Shown here piece by piece: positions 14,332-21,860 of a stretch of DNA of 40,458 bases. The stretch comes from Nocardia pseudovaccinii NBRC 100343 (GTDB taxonomy: Bacteria; Actinomycetota; Actinomycetes; Mycobacteriales; Mycobacteriaceae). Position numbers and translations under genes: made by a program. The number at the start of each line of letters is the position of its first letter. Position 1 is the stretch's first letter. Location of the stretch: assembly GCF_001613225.1 (NCBI RefSeq), contig NZ_BDBY01000167.1:1-40458 (forward strand). Reading direction: 5' to 3'. Below the pieces are notes generated by a model. That model saw only the letters and a list, made by a program, of their open reading frames with translations, had not been told where the DNA came from and made no database searches.

Positions 14332-15234
14332 TTATGAATCGGATGTCTTCATCCTGTCCAGTATTCTGGGTTGCCATTGGTAAAACCAACTGAATTTGTA
14401 GGATTCTCCCTTGGGCGACGAGGTCGCGGCATAGGTGAATCGACGGTCGTTTGTGCTGATCGGAACTTTGTCGACGAGTTGCTCGAAGCGCGGTTCGATC
14501 GGGACTGGGAGCGTTCTCGGGTCGGGTGTGATCACGGGGAAACAGAGGCGTTCGATCCGAGGAGATTCCCAGCTGAAGGTGGCGTATATATCGAATGCTT
14601 TCTCGGTGAGCGAGAGGAATTGGTCGCTCGGGTCCGGAAATCCGGCTTCTCGGTGCAGTGACGTGATGGCGCTGGGTTCGAAGCAGTCGGCAGGCAGACC
14701 GGGGAAATACACGTTCATCGTCTTGTCGTGGTAGTCGATGCCGAGCAAGCCGACTCTGTCCTCCAGGCCGTGACGTGCGAACATGCGGACGTGGTCGGCG
14801 AGACCGGGCGGCATGGACGGGAGTGCGGCAAGCTCCGATACCTTTTGCACGCCATCGGCAGGAAAGAACGGCCAGACTTTCTTGAAGCCGCCGACTACAC
14901 CGATGTCGATCCCGTAGCTGTCGATGGGGCACTGTTTCCGGACCTGGTCCAGCAGAGCGCCAACCGGATGATCGGTCTCGGGAATCAGTTTGTTGGCAAG
15001 GGCGATGTTGTAAGGGTCGGTGTCTCTCGGCAGCGTCAAAAAACGGTAGTCGAGGTCTCCCGAGCGGCGGGCCTCGGTGACCACTCTGAAAGAGATCACG
15101 GACTGTGTGAGCATCGTGCCGTATGCGGTCAGGTTGGGCCAGACCGTGTCTCGCGTGCAGGGGACGTTCCACAACCGCGCGGATTTCTCAATGGCCGCAT
15201 AGAGATCGTCCAGCTCGGATTCTGTGGTGGGCAT
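14332..15234 (-). CDS. ABBA-type aromatic prenyltransferase (NphB/CloQ family)
   Basis: 300 aa. The ATG at 15234 follows GGAAGGA. It aligns by eye along its whole length with NphB: ELDDLYAAIEKSARLWNVPC, SFRVVTEARRSGDLDYRF, DTDPYNIALANKLIPETDHP, GIDIGVVGGFKKVWPFFP, LAALPSMPPGLADHVRMF, GIDYHDKTMNVYF, FSWESPRIERLCFPVITPDP and SPKGESYKFSW. Asp62 corresponds to the Mg-binding Asp62 of NphB, and Lys119, Asn174 and Arg229 to diphosphate-binding residues. It should be a soluble, Mg-dependent enzyme that transfers a prenyl group (C5-C15) to an aromatic. No polyketide, phenazine or terpene gene is near, so the acceptor is unknown. The codon third positions carry more A/T than the neighbours, pointing to recent transfer. 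Confidence 0.88.
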   Translation of the reverse strand: MPTTESELDDLYAAIEKSARLWNVPCTRDTVWPNLTAYGTMLTQSVISFRVVTEARRSGDLDYRFLTLPRDTDPYNIALANKLIPETDHPVGALLDQVRKQCPIDSYGIDIGVVGGFKKVWPFFPADGVQKVSELAALPSMPPGLADHVRMFARHGLEDRVGLLGIDYHDKTMNVYFPGLPADCFEPSAITSLHREAGFPDPSDQFLSLTEKAFDIYATFSWESPRIERLCFPVITPDPRTLPVPIEPRFEQLVDKVPISTNDRRFTYAATSSPKGESYKFSWFYQWQPRILDRMKTSDS

Positions 15235-15267
15235 GCGTCCTTCCAAAGATGATTGCTACGAACAACA

Positions 15268-15303
15268 TCGCGGTCTCGCCAACCTCAGCTGGCGAGACCG
15301 CGA
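15268..15303. terminator. 14-bp stem-loop between secreted protein gene and prenyltransferase
   Basis: TCGCGGTCTCGCCA (15268-15281), 8 nt, and the exact complement (15290-15303). On the minus strand it is followed by TGTTGTTC. It lies 170 nt after the stop of the upstream minus-strand gene and 34 bp before the prenyltransferase start. It may be a terminator of the former or an operator for the latter. Confidence 0.5.
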
Positions 15304-15473
15304 GTCTAGTCGCCTTCCATGCGCCAGGGATGTCACCGAAGGTGGGGAGGGTGGCCCAGGCCCAGTTGTGTTCGCGTTCACCGCGCAATCCGCCGCCAGG
15401 ACCGGACTCGTTGCAGCGCAACGAAATACAACTCAGCGGCGGTATCCAACCGCCGCCGAGGGCGACCCGATGA

Positions 15474-16163
15474 TCAGTGCGGGAGTGGCGAATTGATCGT
15501 GGTGAAGTACTGGATCGCGGCCGCGACGATTACCGGGGCGGTGACCAACAGCTGACCCGCAATGGTGCCGAGCGCGCCGACCGCGATGACGCCGCCGAGA
15601 CAGCCGACCGCGGCTGCGGGCAGGATCGGACCGAAGAGCCCGATGATGGTGGCGGTGGCGGCCGCCGCTCCGACCGTCCCGCCGAGCACGCATCCAACGG
15701 CCGCGCCGCCGAGTCCGCCCACAACCGTGCCGACGATGGCCCCCATGGCGATGGTGCTGCTCATCCGATTCCAGGCCGCGACCTCGCGCTCGTATTCCGA
15801 TCGGAAGGGTGCCTGATCCTCGAAGGGCAGTGCGACCGGCCGATACGCCGCGCGCGCGATATCGACTTGTGGTACGAGGGTCGTGCTGTGACCGTAAATC
15901 GCTGCGGCGATGGGGAATTCGAAATCATCGAGCCGTAGCCGCAAGGGCATCGCGGCGACCAAGGTGCCGTCGGCGGCCTTGATCTGGAAGACATCATTGT
16001 CCGACGACATTGTCCCCGAGTCGATATCGATCACACTGGCGCCGTCGACCGCGCGTGCGGTGAAGGCGACGCCGTCGCCCTCGTCCGCGGGCTGGGCCGC
16101 GGCCGTGCCCACGGCAGTGGCGACGGCAAGTGTGCAGGTGAGGATGAATGTGGTGACGCGCAT
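15474..16163 (-). CDS. Secreted protein with glycine-rich membrane-type C-terminus (paralog A)
   Basis: 229 aa from the ATG at 16163 (AAAAGG 6 nt upstream). Signal peptide MRVTTFILTCTLAVATAV... with cleavage near AAAQPA. The middle region is beta-rich (VAFTARAVDGASVIDIDSG, FQIKAADGTLVAAMPLRLRL, DDFEFPI). The last 95 residues are long Gly/Ala/Val segments (AMGAIVGTVVGGLGGAAVGC, TVGAAAATATIIGLFGPILP, VGCLGGVIAVGALGTIAG) resembling glycine-zipper helices with two conserved Cys. The same architecture occurs in the product at 38102. Such proteins recur in nocardiae, but I know no function; a membrane- or envelope-associated role is inferred. The SGNH hydrolase gene upstream ends 41 nt before it, so they are probably one operon. 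Confidence 0.75.
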   Translation of the reverse strand: MRVTTFILTCTLAVATAVGTAAAQPADEGDGVAFTARAVDGASVIDIDSGTMSSDNDVFQIKAADGTLVAAMPLRLRLDDFEFPIAAAIYGHSTTLVPQVDIARAAYRPVALPFEDQAPFRSEYEREVAAWNRMSSTIAMGAIVGTVVGGLGGAAVGCVLGGTVGAAAATATIIGLFGPILPAAAVGCLGGVIAVGALGTIAGQLLVTAPVIVAAAIQYFTTINSPLPH

Positions 16164-16204
16164 GCTTGACCTTTTCGAGTGTGGTGCGTAGCCGGGGTAT
16201 CGGT

Positions 16205-17032
16205 TCACGACAGTTGGGCCAGCGTGACGACGACCGCCGCGCTGATCTCCTGCTGGCCGAAGCCGGTCAGGTGGACGCCATCGTCGAGGTGTCCGTCGAA
16301 ACCCGAGTCGGGGGTGGTTATCGCGAACACATCGACGATCGGCTCCGGCTGATCGGCCAGCAACCCGGCGGCATCGGCCATATCCGAAGTGCGCCAGGCG
16401 ATTCCGGCCCGCTGAAAGTGCGGGACTGCGGCCGCCTTCGCCTCGTCCACTGCGGCCGGGGTGAGCCATATCCACCGTGCGTCGATGTCACGCATCGCCG
16501 AGTCGTGCAGCAGCAGCAGATTGCGGTTCGTTTCCAACAGGCTGACCAGCCGAGGTCCGTCGATCCCGCCGAGGCGCTTGGCATCGTTCGCGCCGAGATG
16601 GCAGAGCACCCAATCGGGCCGCTGACTGGTCAGCGTCGACAGTGCGGCGAGCGCCTGTGTTGTGGTGCAACCGGATACGGCCAGATTGCTGAGTCGGATG
16701 CCGTCCGGACGACGAATGGCCAGCAGCGCGCGCATTATCTCGAACCAGGACAGCCGATCCGCCGTCGTGCTCCCCCCGATGGCGACGACGTGTTGGCCGG
16801 GCTCGAATGGGAGCCGGTCCACCGCGTCGGCCACTTCGGGGTTGGCCAGGAGTTCGGTGGCCGCCGTGTGGACCTGTGCATCGAATCCGGCGCGCAGTCG
16901 CTTGTACTCGGCGGGATCCAGGCCGAACAGGCTCGCGATGCGGATGTCGTCGAGTTCGTCGAGATAGGGCAGCACCCGCTCGGGCCGCTGGAACCGGATC
17001 AGTTTCTCGATCAGCTCGGCATTCACGCCCAA
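16205..17032 (-). CDS. SGNH/GDSL-like hydrolase, cytoplasmic
   Basis: 275 aa. The chosen start is the TTG at 17032 (then GVNAELIEKL), because AGGAG lies 7 nt before it; a GTG at 17026 is possible. After a helical N-terminal 75 residues comes the SGNH domain: block I HVVAIGGSTTADRLSW (Ser88 replaces the GDS serine context), VSGCTTTQALAAL (block II Gly), WVLCHLGANDAKRLGG (block III Asn), ending DGVHLTGFGQQEISAA with the Asp-x-x-His catalytic pair. No signal peptide. An esterase/acyl-hydrolase of unknown substrate. It is divergent from a MarR regulator across a 22-bp palindrome, and is followed by the secreted glycine-rich protein gene. The MarR probably controls this pair. Confidence 0.82.
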   Translation of the reverse strand: MGVNAELIEKLIRFQRPERVLPYLDELDDIRIASLFGLDPAEYKRLRAGFDAQVHTAATELLANPEVADAVDRLPFEPGQHVVAIGGSTTADRLSWFEIMRALLAIRRPDGIRLSNLAVSGCTTTQALAALSTLTSQRPDWVLCHLGANDAKRLGGIDGPRLVSLLETNRNLLLLHDSAMRDIDARWIWLTPAAVDEAKAAAVPHFQRAGIAWRTSDMADAAGLLADQPEPIVDVFAITTPDSGFDGHLDDGVHLTGFGQQEISAAVVVTLAQLS

Positions 17033-17050
17033 TTCAATTCTCCTATGTGA

Positions 17051-17072
17051 ATCATTCAGTAAAGTGAATGAT
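17051..17072. promoter_or_regulatory. 22-bp MarR-type operator in divergent promoter
   Basis: ATCATTCA (17051-17058), GTAAAG, TGAATGAT (17065-17072). AT-rich, perfect arms, 18 bp from the SGNH start on one side and 23 bp from the MarR start on the other. Typical MarR geometry. Confidence 0.65.
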
Positions 17073-17083
17073 ACTGCGCTGTG

Positions 17084-17089
17084 TACGAT
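17084..17089 (+). promoter_or_regulatory. -10 element (TACGAT) for leaderless marR
   Basis: TACGAT ends 7 nt before the GTG at 17096. In actinobacteria this spacing usually puts transcription start at the start codon itself (leaderless mRNA). It explains the absence of a usable Shine-Dalgarno site. The operator at 17051 covers the -35 region. Confidence 0.45.
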
Positions 17090-17095
17090 AGGGTC

Positions 17096-17596
17096 GTGAT
17101 CGAAGCCGAGCAAGAGGATGCGCAGCACCCGCCACGCACACGGGCAGTGACCTTTCTGCTCGCACAGATCGGCGCGCACGCGGCCCAGCGATTCGCCGAG
17201 CGCATCAGCGATCTCGAACTGTCCCCGCCCGATATCGGACTGCTGCGGATGATCGCGACCCAGCCCGGACGCAGTCAGCGGTCACTGTCGGCCGAACTCG
17301 GCGTCGTCCCCAGCCGCGTCGTCACCCTGATCGACAACCTCGACCACAAGGGCCTCGTCGAACGCCGCCGTAGCGCCACCGACCGCCGCAACCACGAACT
17401 GCACCTCACCCCGAAGGCGCAACAGTTGATGGGCCAGGTGTGGCAGATCGCCACGGCACACGAGGGCGATATCTGCGCGGGACTGGACGACACCGAATAC
17501 GAACACTTGGCGACCCTGCTCAACCGCATCGCCGAACAACAACAGCTCACCCCGGGCGTGCACCCCGGCTATCGGCGAATGCCGACCGCCGAGTAG
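17096..17596 (+). CDS. MarR-family regulator
   Basis: 166 aa from the GTG at 17096, preferred over the GTG at 17081 because a -10 hexamer lies 7 nt upstream. Winged helix fold: TFLLAQIGAHAAQRFAERIS, DLELSPPDIGLLRMIATQPG, RSQRSLSAELGVVPSRVVTL (recognition helix), IDNLDHKGLVERRRSATDRR (wing, with the DRR hallmark), NHELHLTPKAQQLMGQVW and a C-terminal dimer helix. MarR proteins bind a palindrome as dimers and let go on binding small phenolics or oxidants. The 22-bp palindrome next to the start and the divergent SGNH hydrolase give the probable target and autoregulation. The ligand is not deducible. Confidence 0.9.
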   Translation: MIEAEQEDAQHPPRTRAVTFLLAQIGAHAAQRFAERISDLELSPPDIGLLRMIATQPGRSQRSLSAELGVVPSRVVTLIDNLDHKGLVERRRSATDRRNHELHLTPKAQQLMGQVWQIATAHEGDICAGLDDTEYEHLATLLNRIAEQQQLTPGVHPGYRRMPTAE

Positions 17597-17665
17597 GCGT
17601 CTGCGCCTTCCACCCCTACACCGTCAGCCGCGAGCAGATCGTGGCTGGCGCGAGGAGGAATTTCC

Positions 17666-17755
17666 ATGCCGCCAAGGAACATTGCGGCCTGGACCACCAC
17701 CGGTTCCGTCGCTGTATCTACCGCACAACGAAATACAACTGTCCTAACCGGTTGA
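17666..17755 (+). CDS. Possible 29-aa peptide (MPPRNIAAW...)
   Basis: ATG at 17666 with a strong GAGGAGGAA 5-14 nt upstream; the product is MPPRNIAAWTTTGSVAVST followed by AQRNTTVLTG and TGA. Its last 10 bases overlap, on the opposite strand, the end of the lipase gene stopping at 17744. The AQRNTT-coding DNA recurs at 15416-15433 in the same sense and frame with one synonymous change (GCA/GCG). It lies 69 nt after marR and may share its transcript. No family is recognised. Support comes only from the ribosome-binding site and the repeated word. Confidence 0.35.
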   Translation: MPPRNIAAWTTTGSVAVSTAQRNTTVLTG

Positions 17756-18658
17756 GTCGTCCTGGCACGGAATCGGCCGCACTGTCGAACGATCGAGCGC
17801 ATTGAGCACGAGTGCGGCGGTGGTGGGTGAGAAGACCGTGCCGTTGTGACCGGCTTTGCTTGCGGGGCAGACGTTTTGGAGGACGTAGTTGTCGACACCC
17901 GGCTCCGTGATCACGGCCTCGTTCTGGCCGAAGGACGAGATCGGGTCGAAACGGCTGCTGATGGTGGTGTAGGCGATGCCGGGGACGGTGATGGGGCTGG
18001 AGTTCAGTTCCCGTAGAAAGACCGATCCGGCCAGTAGATCCTTCACCGCGGGCGGTACCGGCAGCTCGTCGCGGAGATTTCCGAGCAGAGTCGCACCGAG
18101 CTCGCCGAGCGTGCCGTGTGTCGGCGAGGAAATGGTGGTCACCGAACGGACGCCACCGGCGATCTCCGGATCGGTTTTCACGATGTACTGCGCCATGATG
18201 CCGCCCTCGGAATGGCCGATCAGGTCGACCTTCGGGACGCCGAGCCGGGTGGTCAGCGCGGTCAGCTTCTGCTTGATCTCCACTGCCGAATCGGCGAGCG
18301 GACCATTGCCACCGCCCCGCATGGCATTGCTGCCGCCATAGGAGAAGGAATAGACGCACAGGCCCGCATTGGCGAGGGTCGGTCCGAGATAACCCCAGGC
18401 TCGGTACTCGTCGCCCGCGAAACCATGTAGCAGGACAACGGGAACCGCGCCGGGGACGGTGGGCACGCAGTCGTACCGGTTGACTCCGGGCGGCGTCGGG
18501 GCTTCGACCTTGCCCTCCTGTGCCCACCGGGTTTCCTCGTCCTGCACCTGCTCCCAAGTGGCGGTCGGATACGGTCCCGGCTCGGCGGCGGCCACGGGCA
18601 TCGCTGCGGCGCACAGCGCAAATCCCGTCAGCAACAAGGTGATTCGGCGCAACGTCAT
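17744..18658 (-). CDS. Secreted class 2 lipase (alpha/beta hydrolase)
   Basis: 304 aa from the ATG at 18658. Signal peptide RRITLLLTGFALCAAAMPVAA, cleaved near AAA-EPG. Lipase class 2 pattern: DCVPTVPGAVPVVLLHGFAG (oxyanion HG, residues 78-79), WGYLGPTLANAGLCVYSFSY, KVDLIGHSEGGIMAQYIV (nucleophile Ser150), VRSVTTISSPTHGT, YTTISSRFDPISSF (Asp-containing) and GHNGTVFSPTTAALVLNAL (His). Cys64/Cys101 and further Cys near the end suit disulphides in an exported enzyme. It hydrolyses acylglycerol-type esters outside the cell. The start overlaps the stop of the GH3 gene (ATGA), so it is translationally coupled to a beta-glucosidase and shares its TetR control. Joint degradation of a glycolipid or acylated glycoside is a reasonable inference. 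Confidence 0.9.
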   Translation of the reverse strand: MTLRRITLLLTGFALCAAAMPVAAAEPGPYPTATWEQVQDEETRWAQEGKVEAPTPPGVNRYDCVPTVPGAVPVVLLHGFAGDEYRAWGYLGPTLANAGLCVYSFSYGGSNAMRGGGNGPLADSAVEIKQKLTALTTRLGVPKVDLIGHSEGGIMAQYIVKTDPEIAGGVRSVTTISSPTHGTLGELGATLLGNLRDELPVPPAVKDLLAGSVFLRELNSSPITVPGIAYTTISSRFDPISSFGQNEAVITEPGVDNYVLQNVCPASKAGHNGTVFSPTTAALVLNALDRSTVRPIPCQDDSTG

Positions 18659-21096
18659 GCGTGTGGTCCTTGAATGACCGTGGTCACGCGGATATCGGCG
18701 ACCGATCGACCGGTCAGCAGGTCGTAGGCGGTGGCCGGTAGTACCCAGGTTTCCGTTGCCTCATCCCAGGATTCGGCGGCCCGGCGAGGGATCGGAATCG
18801 CCACCTCGGCAGTCTCGCCCGGCTCGGCTTCGACGACCGCGAAGGCGGCCAGTCGGCGTTCCGGTTGCGATGAATGCGCGATGTACGTCTGGATCGTTTC
18901 GTGGCCGGGACGATCGCCGGTATTGCGAACTGTCACGGTGAGCGTGCCGAGACCAGATGCCGGGTCGGGGGCGAAGGTAGCGCTCTCGTATTCCCAGGTG
19001 GTGTAACCGATTCCGTGCCCGAACCAGTACGCCGGTGCGGTCGTAAGTCGTTGCCACGCGCGGTATCCGAGAGAGATGTCCTCCTCGTAGGCGAGGGCAC
19101 CATCGGTCGGCGTGACATTCAGCACCGGCGCATCGTCCTGATGCACGGGCCAAGTGGTGGGCAGCCGCCCGCTCGGTTCGGCCCGCCCCATGAGCACGTC
19201 GGCCAGCGCGGCACCTCCTTCCTGCCCTGGAAACCAGGTGAGCAGGATCGCCGCGACATCCGAGGCCCACGGCATGTGCACGGGTGACCCGGTATTCACC
19301 ACGACCACGGTGCGCGGATTGGCAGCGGCCACCCGCGCGACGAGCTCATCCTGTCGACCGGGCAGCGAAAGCGATGTGCGGTCGAAACTTTCGCTCTCCA
19401 CCTCGGGGGTGGTGGCGACGACCACGATGGCCACCTCGGCCGCGGCCGCCGCGGCCACGGCTTCTTCGATGAGGGCCTCGGGGTCGATATTCGGTTCCTG
19501 ATGTCCGAGCGAGAACTTCTCGAAGGCGATGGGCATCTCGGGCAGCGTCGTCACGGTATGGGTAAGACTGATCGAAACCTGCTGTCCCGCAGTGAGTTCG
19601 ACCTCGAAAAGCGTCTCCGACGGCTGGAGGAAGGCCGCCACCGGGTCGCCCTCGGGGAGGATCGCGTCGTCGAAACAGGTCACATCGCCGACCGTCAGCC
19701 GGAACGGCCCGATACCAGCAATGGCCAAGGTATGCGTTCCCGTCGCCCGTGAAGTGAAGGTGCCGGTGACAACGACCCGGTGCAGTTCCCCGACCCCGAT
19801 ACCGTCCGGGAACTCACCGATCCATTCGATCGTGGCCTCCGGCAGCGGATGCTCGCCGAGCACGCGGTCAGCCGCCCCGTAGAGCTGGACCCGCAGGTCG
19901 AAACCTTCCTTCGCGGCGGGAATCTTGACCCGGGGATCCGCGCCGACGGCATAGACCAGTTCGGTATCCGCATCGAGCACGGCCCGCAGGCCCGCGAGCG
20001 GAGAGACGGTATGCGGTGGAAACACTTGGGCGCTGCCGCCACCGAGCGCCCTCGGCTGGTCGGCGGTCTGGCCGATCAGCGCGATGCGGCGGACTTTGCC
20101 GAGCGGAAGCACACCACTCTCGTTGCACAGCAGCACAATCGAGCGTTGGGCGATCTCGCGGGCCAGCGCGTCGCCGTTGATCGTCGTGGGCACCGTGGCG
20201 ACTTCAGGTGGTGCCCCGGCCAACGCGCCGACCCGGGCGGCGAGCCGGAGCACATGTCGTGCCATCTGCTCGACCGTCTCGGCCGGAACCCGGCCTGCGC
20301 GAACCGCTTCCGCGAGGGCATGGCCGAAAACGCTCTGCGGTCCCGGCATCGCAATATCGAGCCCGCCGACGGCCGCGCCGACGGTATTGCGCGCCGCCGT
20401 CCAGTCCGAGACGATAGCGCCGTCGAAACCCCAACGTGCACGCAGGAGTTCGTTCTGCAACCCACTGTGCTCGGTCATCGTGACGCCGTTGACGCTGTTG
20501 TAGGCCGCCATCAAAGCCCACGGTTCGGCCTGCTCGACCACGGTTTCGAACGGCGCCAGATACAGCTCGTGCAGTGCTCGCTGGGATACCCGCACATCAA
20601 CGGTGAATCGGTCGGTCTCGGAATCATTGGCCACGAAATGCTTGGGCGTCGCGGCCACACCGCCCTCCTGCACGCCGGTCACATAGGCCGCGCCGATCGC
20701 ACCGGTCAGCAGCGGATCCTCCGAATAGCACTCGAAATGCCTGCCGCCCAATGGGCTTCGATGCAGATTGAGCGTCGGAGCAAGCAGCATATGCACGCCC
20801 TTGCGCCGGGCCTCCTGCGCGAGCAACTGCCCGGCCCGCCGGGCCAGAGCCGGATCCCAGGTGGCGGCCAGCGCGGTCGGGCTCGGCAGGGCGATCGAGG
20901 GATCCTCCGGACTCCAGTGCACGCCACGCACGCCGATCGGACCGTCGGACATCACGAGGGACGCCAATCCGATCTCCGGAATCGCGGGCAGGGACCACAT
21001 GTCCTGTCCGGCGAGCAGGCGGCAACGCGCGTCCAGATCCAGTGCGGCCAACGCCTTTTCGACCACTGCCTCGGCGTCGGCTCGGTGATTCGCCAT
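18655..21096 (-). CDS. GH3 beta-glucosidase with PA14 domain
   Basis: 813 aa, no signal peptide, AAGGGAG upstream of the ATG. Family 3 TIM-barrel (residues about 20-290): LVMSDGPIGVRG, PTLNLHRSPLGGRHFECYSE (substrate loop), GGVAATPKHFVANDSE (Lys/His), and GFDGAIVSDWTA with the nucleophile Asp231. An inserted PA14 beta domain (about 390-530) and the second (alpha/beta)6 domain (VAIVVVATTPEVESESFDRT, RTVVVVNTGSPVHMPW, LLTWFPGQEGGAALADVL) follow. The C-terminus is fibronectin III-like (GTLTVTVRNTGDRPGHETIQ, GETAEVAIPI). It releases a terminal beta-linked glucose or xylose, probably in the cytoplasm. It lies between its TetR regulator upstream and a coupled secreted lipase downstream. Confidence 0.92.
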   Translation of the reverse strand: MANHRADAEAVVEKALAALDLDARCRLLAGQDMWSLPAIPEIGLASLVMSDGPIGVRGVHWSPEDPSIALPSPTALAATWDPALARRAGQLLAQEARRKGVHMLLAPTLNLHRSPLGGRHFECYSEDPLLTGAIGAAYVTGVQEGGVAATPKHFVANDSETDRFTVDVRVSQRALHELYLAPFETVVEQAEPWALMAAYNSVNGVTMTEHSGLQNELLRARWGFDGAIVSDWTAARNTVGAAVGGLDIAMPGPQSVFGHALAEAVRAGRVPAETVEQMARHVLRLAARVGALAGAPPEVATVPTTINGDALAREIAQRSIVLLCNESGVLPLGKVRRIALIGQTADQPRALGGGSAQVFPPHTVSPLAGLRAVLDADTELVYAVGADPRVKIPAAKEGFDLRVQLYGAADRVLGEHPLPEATIEWIGEFPDGIGVGELHRVVVTGTFTSRATGTHTLAIAGIGPFRLTVGDVTCFDDAILPEGDPVAAFLQPSETLFEVELTAGQQVSISLTHTVTTLPEMPIAFEKFSLGHQEPNIDPEALIEEAVAAAAAAEVAIVVVATTPEVESESFDRTSLSLPGRQDELVARVAAANPRTVVVVNTGSPVHMPWASDVAAILLTWFPGQEGGAALADVLMGRAEPSGRLPTTWPVHQDDAPVLNVTPTDGALAYEEDISLGYRAWQRLTTAPAYWFGHGIGYTTWEYESATFAPDPASGLGTLTVTVRNTGDRPGHETIQTYIAHSSQPERRLAAFAVVEAEPGETAEVAIPIPRRAAESWDEATETWVLPATAYDLLTGRSVADIRVTTVIQGPHA

Positions 21097-21154
21097 GTCG
21101 GTCGACTCCCTTGTTCGTATGACGCGCGGGCATCTACCTCGAAGTATGGTCGCG

Positions 21155-21172
21155 CTACCTAGTAACTGGTAG
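21155..21172. promoter_or_regulatory. TetR-type operator before the GH3 gene
   Basis: CTACC-TAGTAACT-GGTAG (21155-21172) in an AT-rich gap. On the minus strand it overlies a plausible promoter (TTGATA, 17 nt, CTAGGT). A further CTACCT occurs 21 bp away (21134). It suggests that the TetR encoded at 21190 also controls the GH3-lipase pair. Confidence 0.45.
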
Positions 21173-21189
21173 GGAATGTTATCAATACG

Positions 21190-21789
21190 TTATAAATCCG
21201 GATCGCCATCCGGACAGATCAATCGCAGGAACTTGCGCAGCAGCGCGGGCATATCGACCTCATCCGGCGATAGCAACCATTGCTGCTGTAAACCATCCAG
21301 AACCGCGATCAGTAATACGGCGGCATCTCGATGTGAGACGCCATGCGGCGGATCGCCGCCCAGTGCGCGCTCCAGGAAGGTTGTCAACATCTCCCGGGCC
21401 TGCGCGTACCGATCGACGAAGTAGTCGCGCGCTGGATGGTCCTGGGTGACGCTCTCGGCCGCGAGCACCGTGAACGACTGCACGATTCCGGGTCGCTCGA
21501 CATTGCGTTCCACCAGTTCGGCAAGGAGTTCCAGGGTTGTCGAACGGCCCTGCGCGGTGGCGAGCAGGACATCGAGATCGTTCTGATCGCGCAATGCGAG
21601 CACATTCGCCAGCAGTGTCTGCTTATTGGGGAAGTAGTGCAGCACGCCCTGCTGGCTGAGCCCGACCCGCTCCGCGACGATCGCGATGGTCGCGCCTTGA
21701 TAGCCGCGTTCCGCGAAAACCTCGAGTGCCGCCTCCAGGATCGCTCGACGACGATCCTCGTGACCGGCCCGGCCCTGGGCCCGCCTCAT
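21190..21789 (-). CDS. TetR-family regulator of the GH3-lipase unit
   Basis: 199 aa from the ATG at 21789 (AAAAGAG 8 nt upstream); a GTG nine bases earlier lacks spacing to a ribosome site. Helix-turn-helix: RRRAILEAALEVFAERGYQG, ATIAIVAERVGLSQQGVLHY, FPNKQTLLANVLALRD. The TetR_C part is helical (TLELLAELVERNVERPGIVQ, ARDYFVDRYAQAREMLTTFL, AAVLLIAVLDGLQQQWLLSP). The 'GVLHYFPNK' and 'DGLQQQWLL' patterns resemble TetR regulators next to glycosidase genes in actinobacteria, by memory only. It is followed on the same strand by the GH3 gene after 94 nt. A 16-bp palindrome in its own promoter (21818) and one before the GH3 gene suggest control of both. Confidence 0.9.
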   Translation of the reverse strand: MRRAQGRAGHEDRRRAILEAALEVFAERGYQGATIAIVAERVGLSQQGVLHYFPNKQTLLANVLALRDQNDLDVLLATAQGRSTTLELLAELVERNVERPGIVQSFTVLAAESVTQDHPARDYFVDRYAQAREMLTTFLERALGGDPPHGVSHRDAAVLLIAVLDGLQQQWLLSPDEVDMPALLRKFLRLICPDGDPDL

Positions 21790-21817
21790 GCGGTGCACTC
21801 TTTTGCTGCGTCCATTG

Positions 21818-21833
21818 TTCGCAGACTAGCGAA
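21818..21833. promoter_or_regulatory. Operator-like palindrome in the tetR promoter
   Basis: TTCGC-AGACTA-GCGAA, perfect 5-bp arms, 29-44 bp upstream of the TetR start. A likely autoregulation site. Its sequence differs from the CTACC/GGTAG site before the GH3 gene, so at most one of them is certain for this TetR. Confidence 0.4.
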
Positions 21834-21860
21834 TCGCCACCCGCGCCCAGCGCCGCGATC

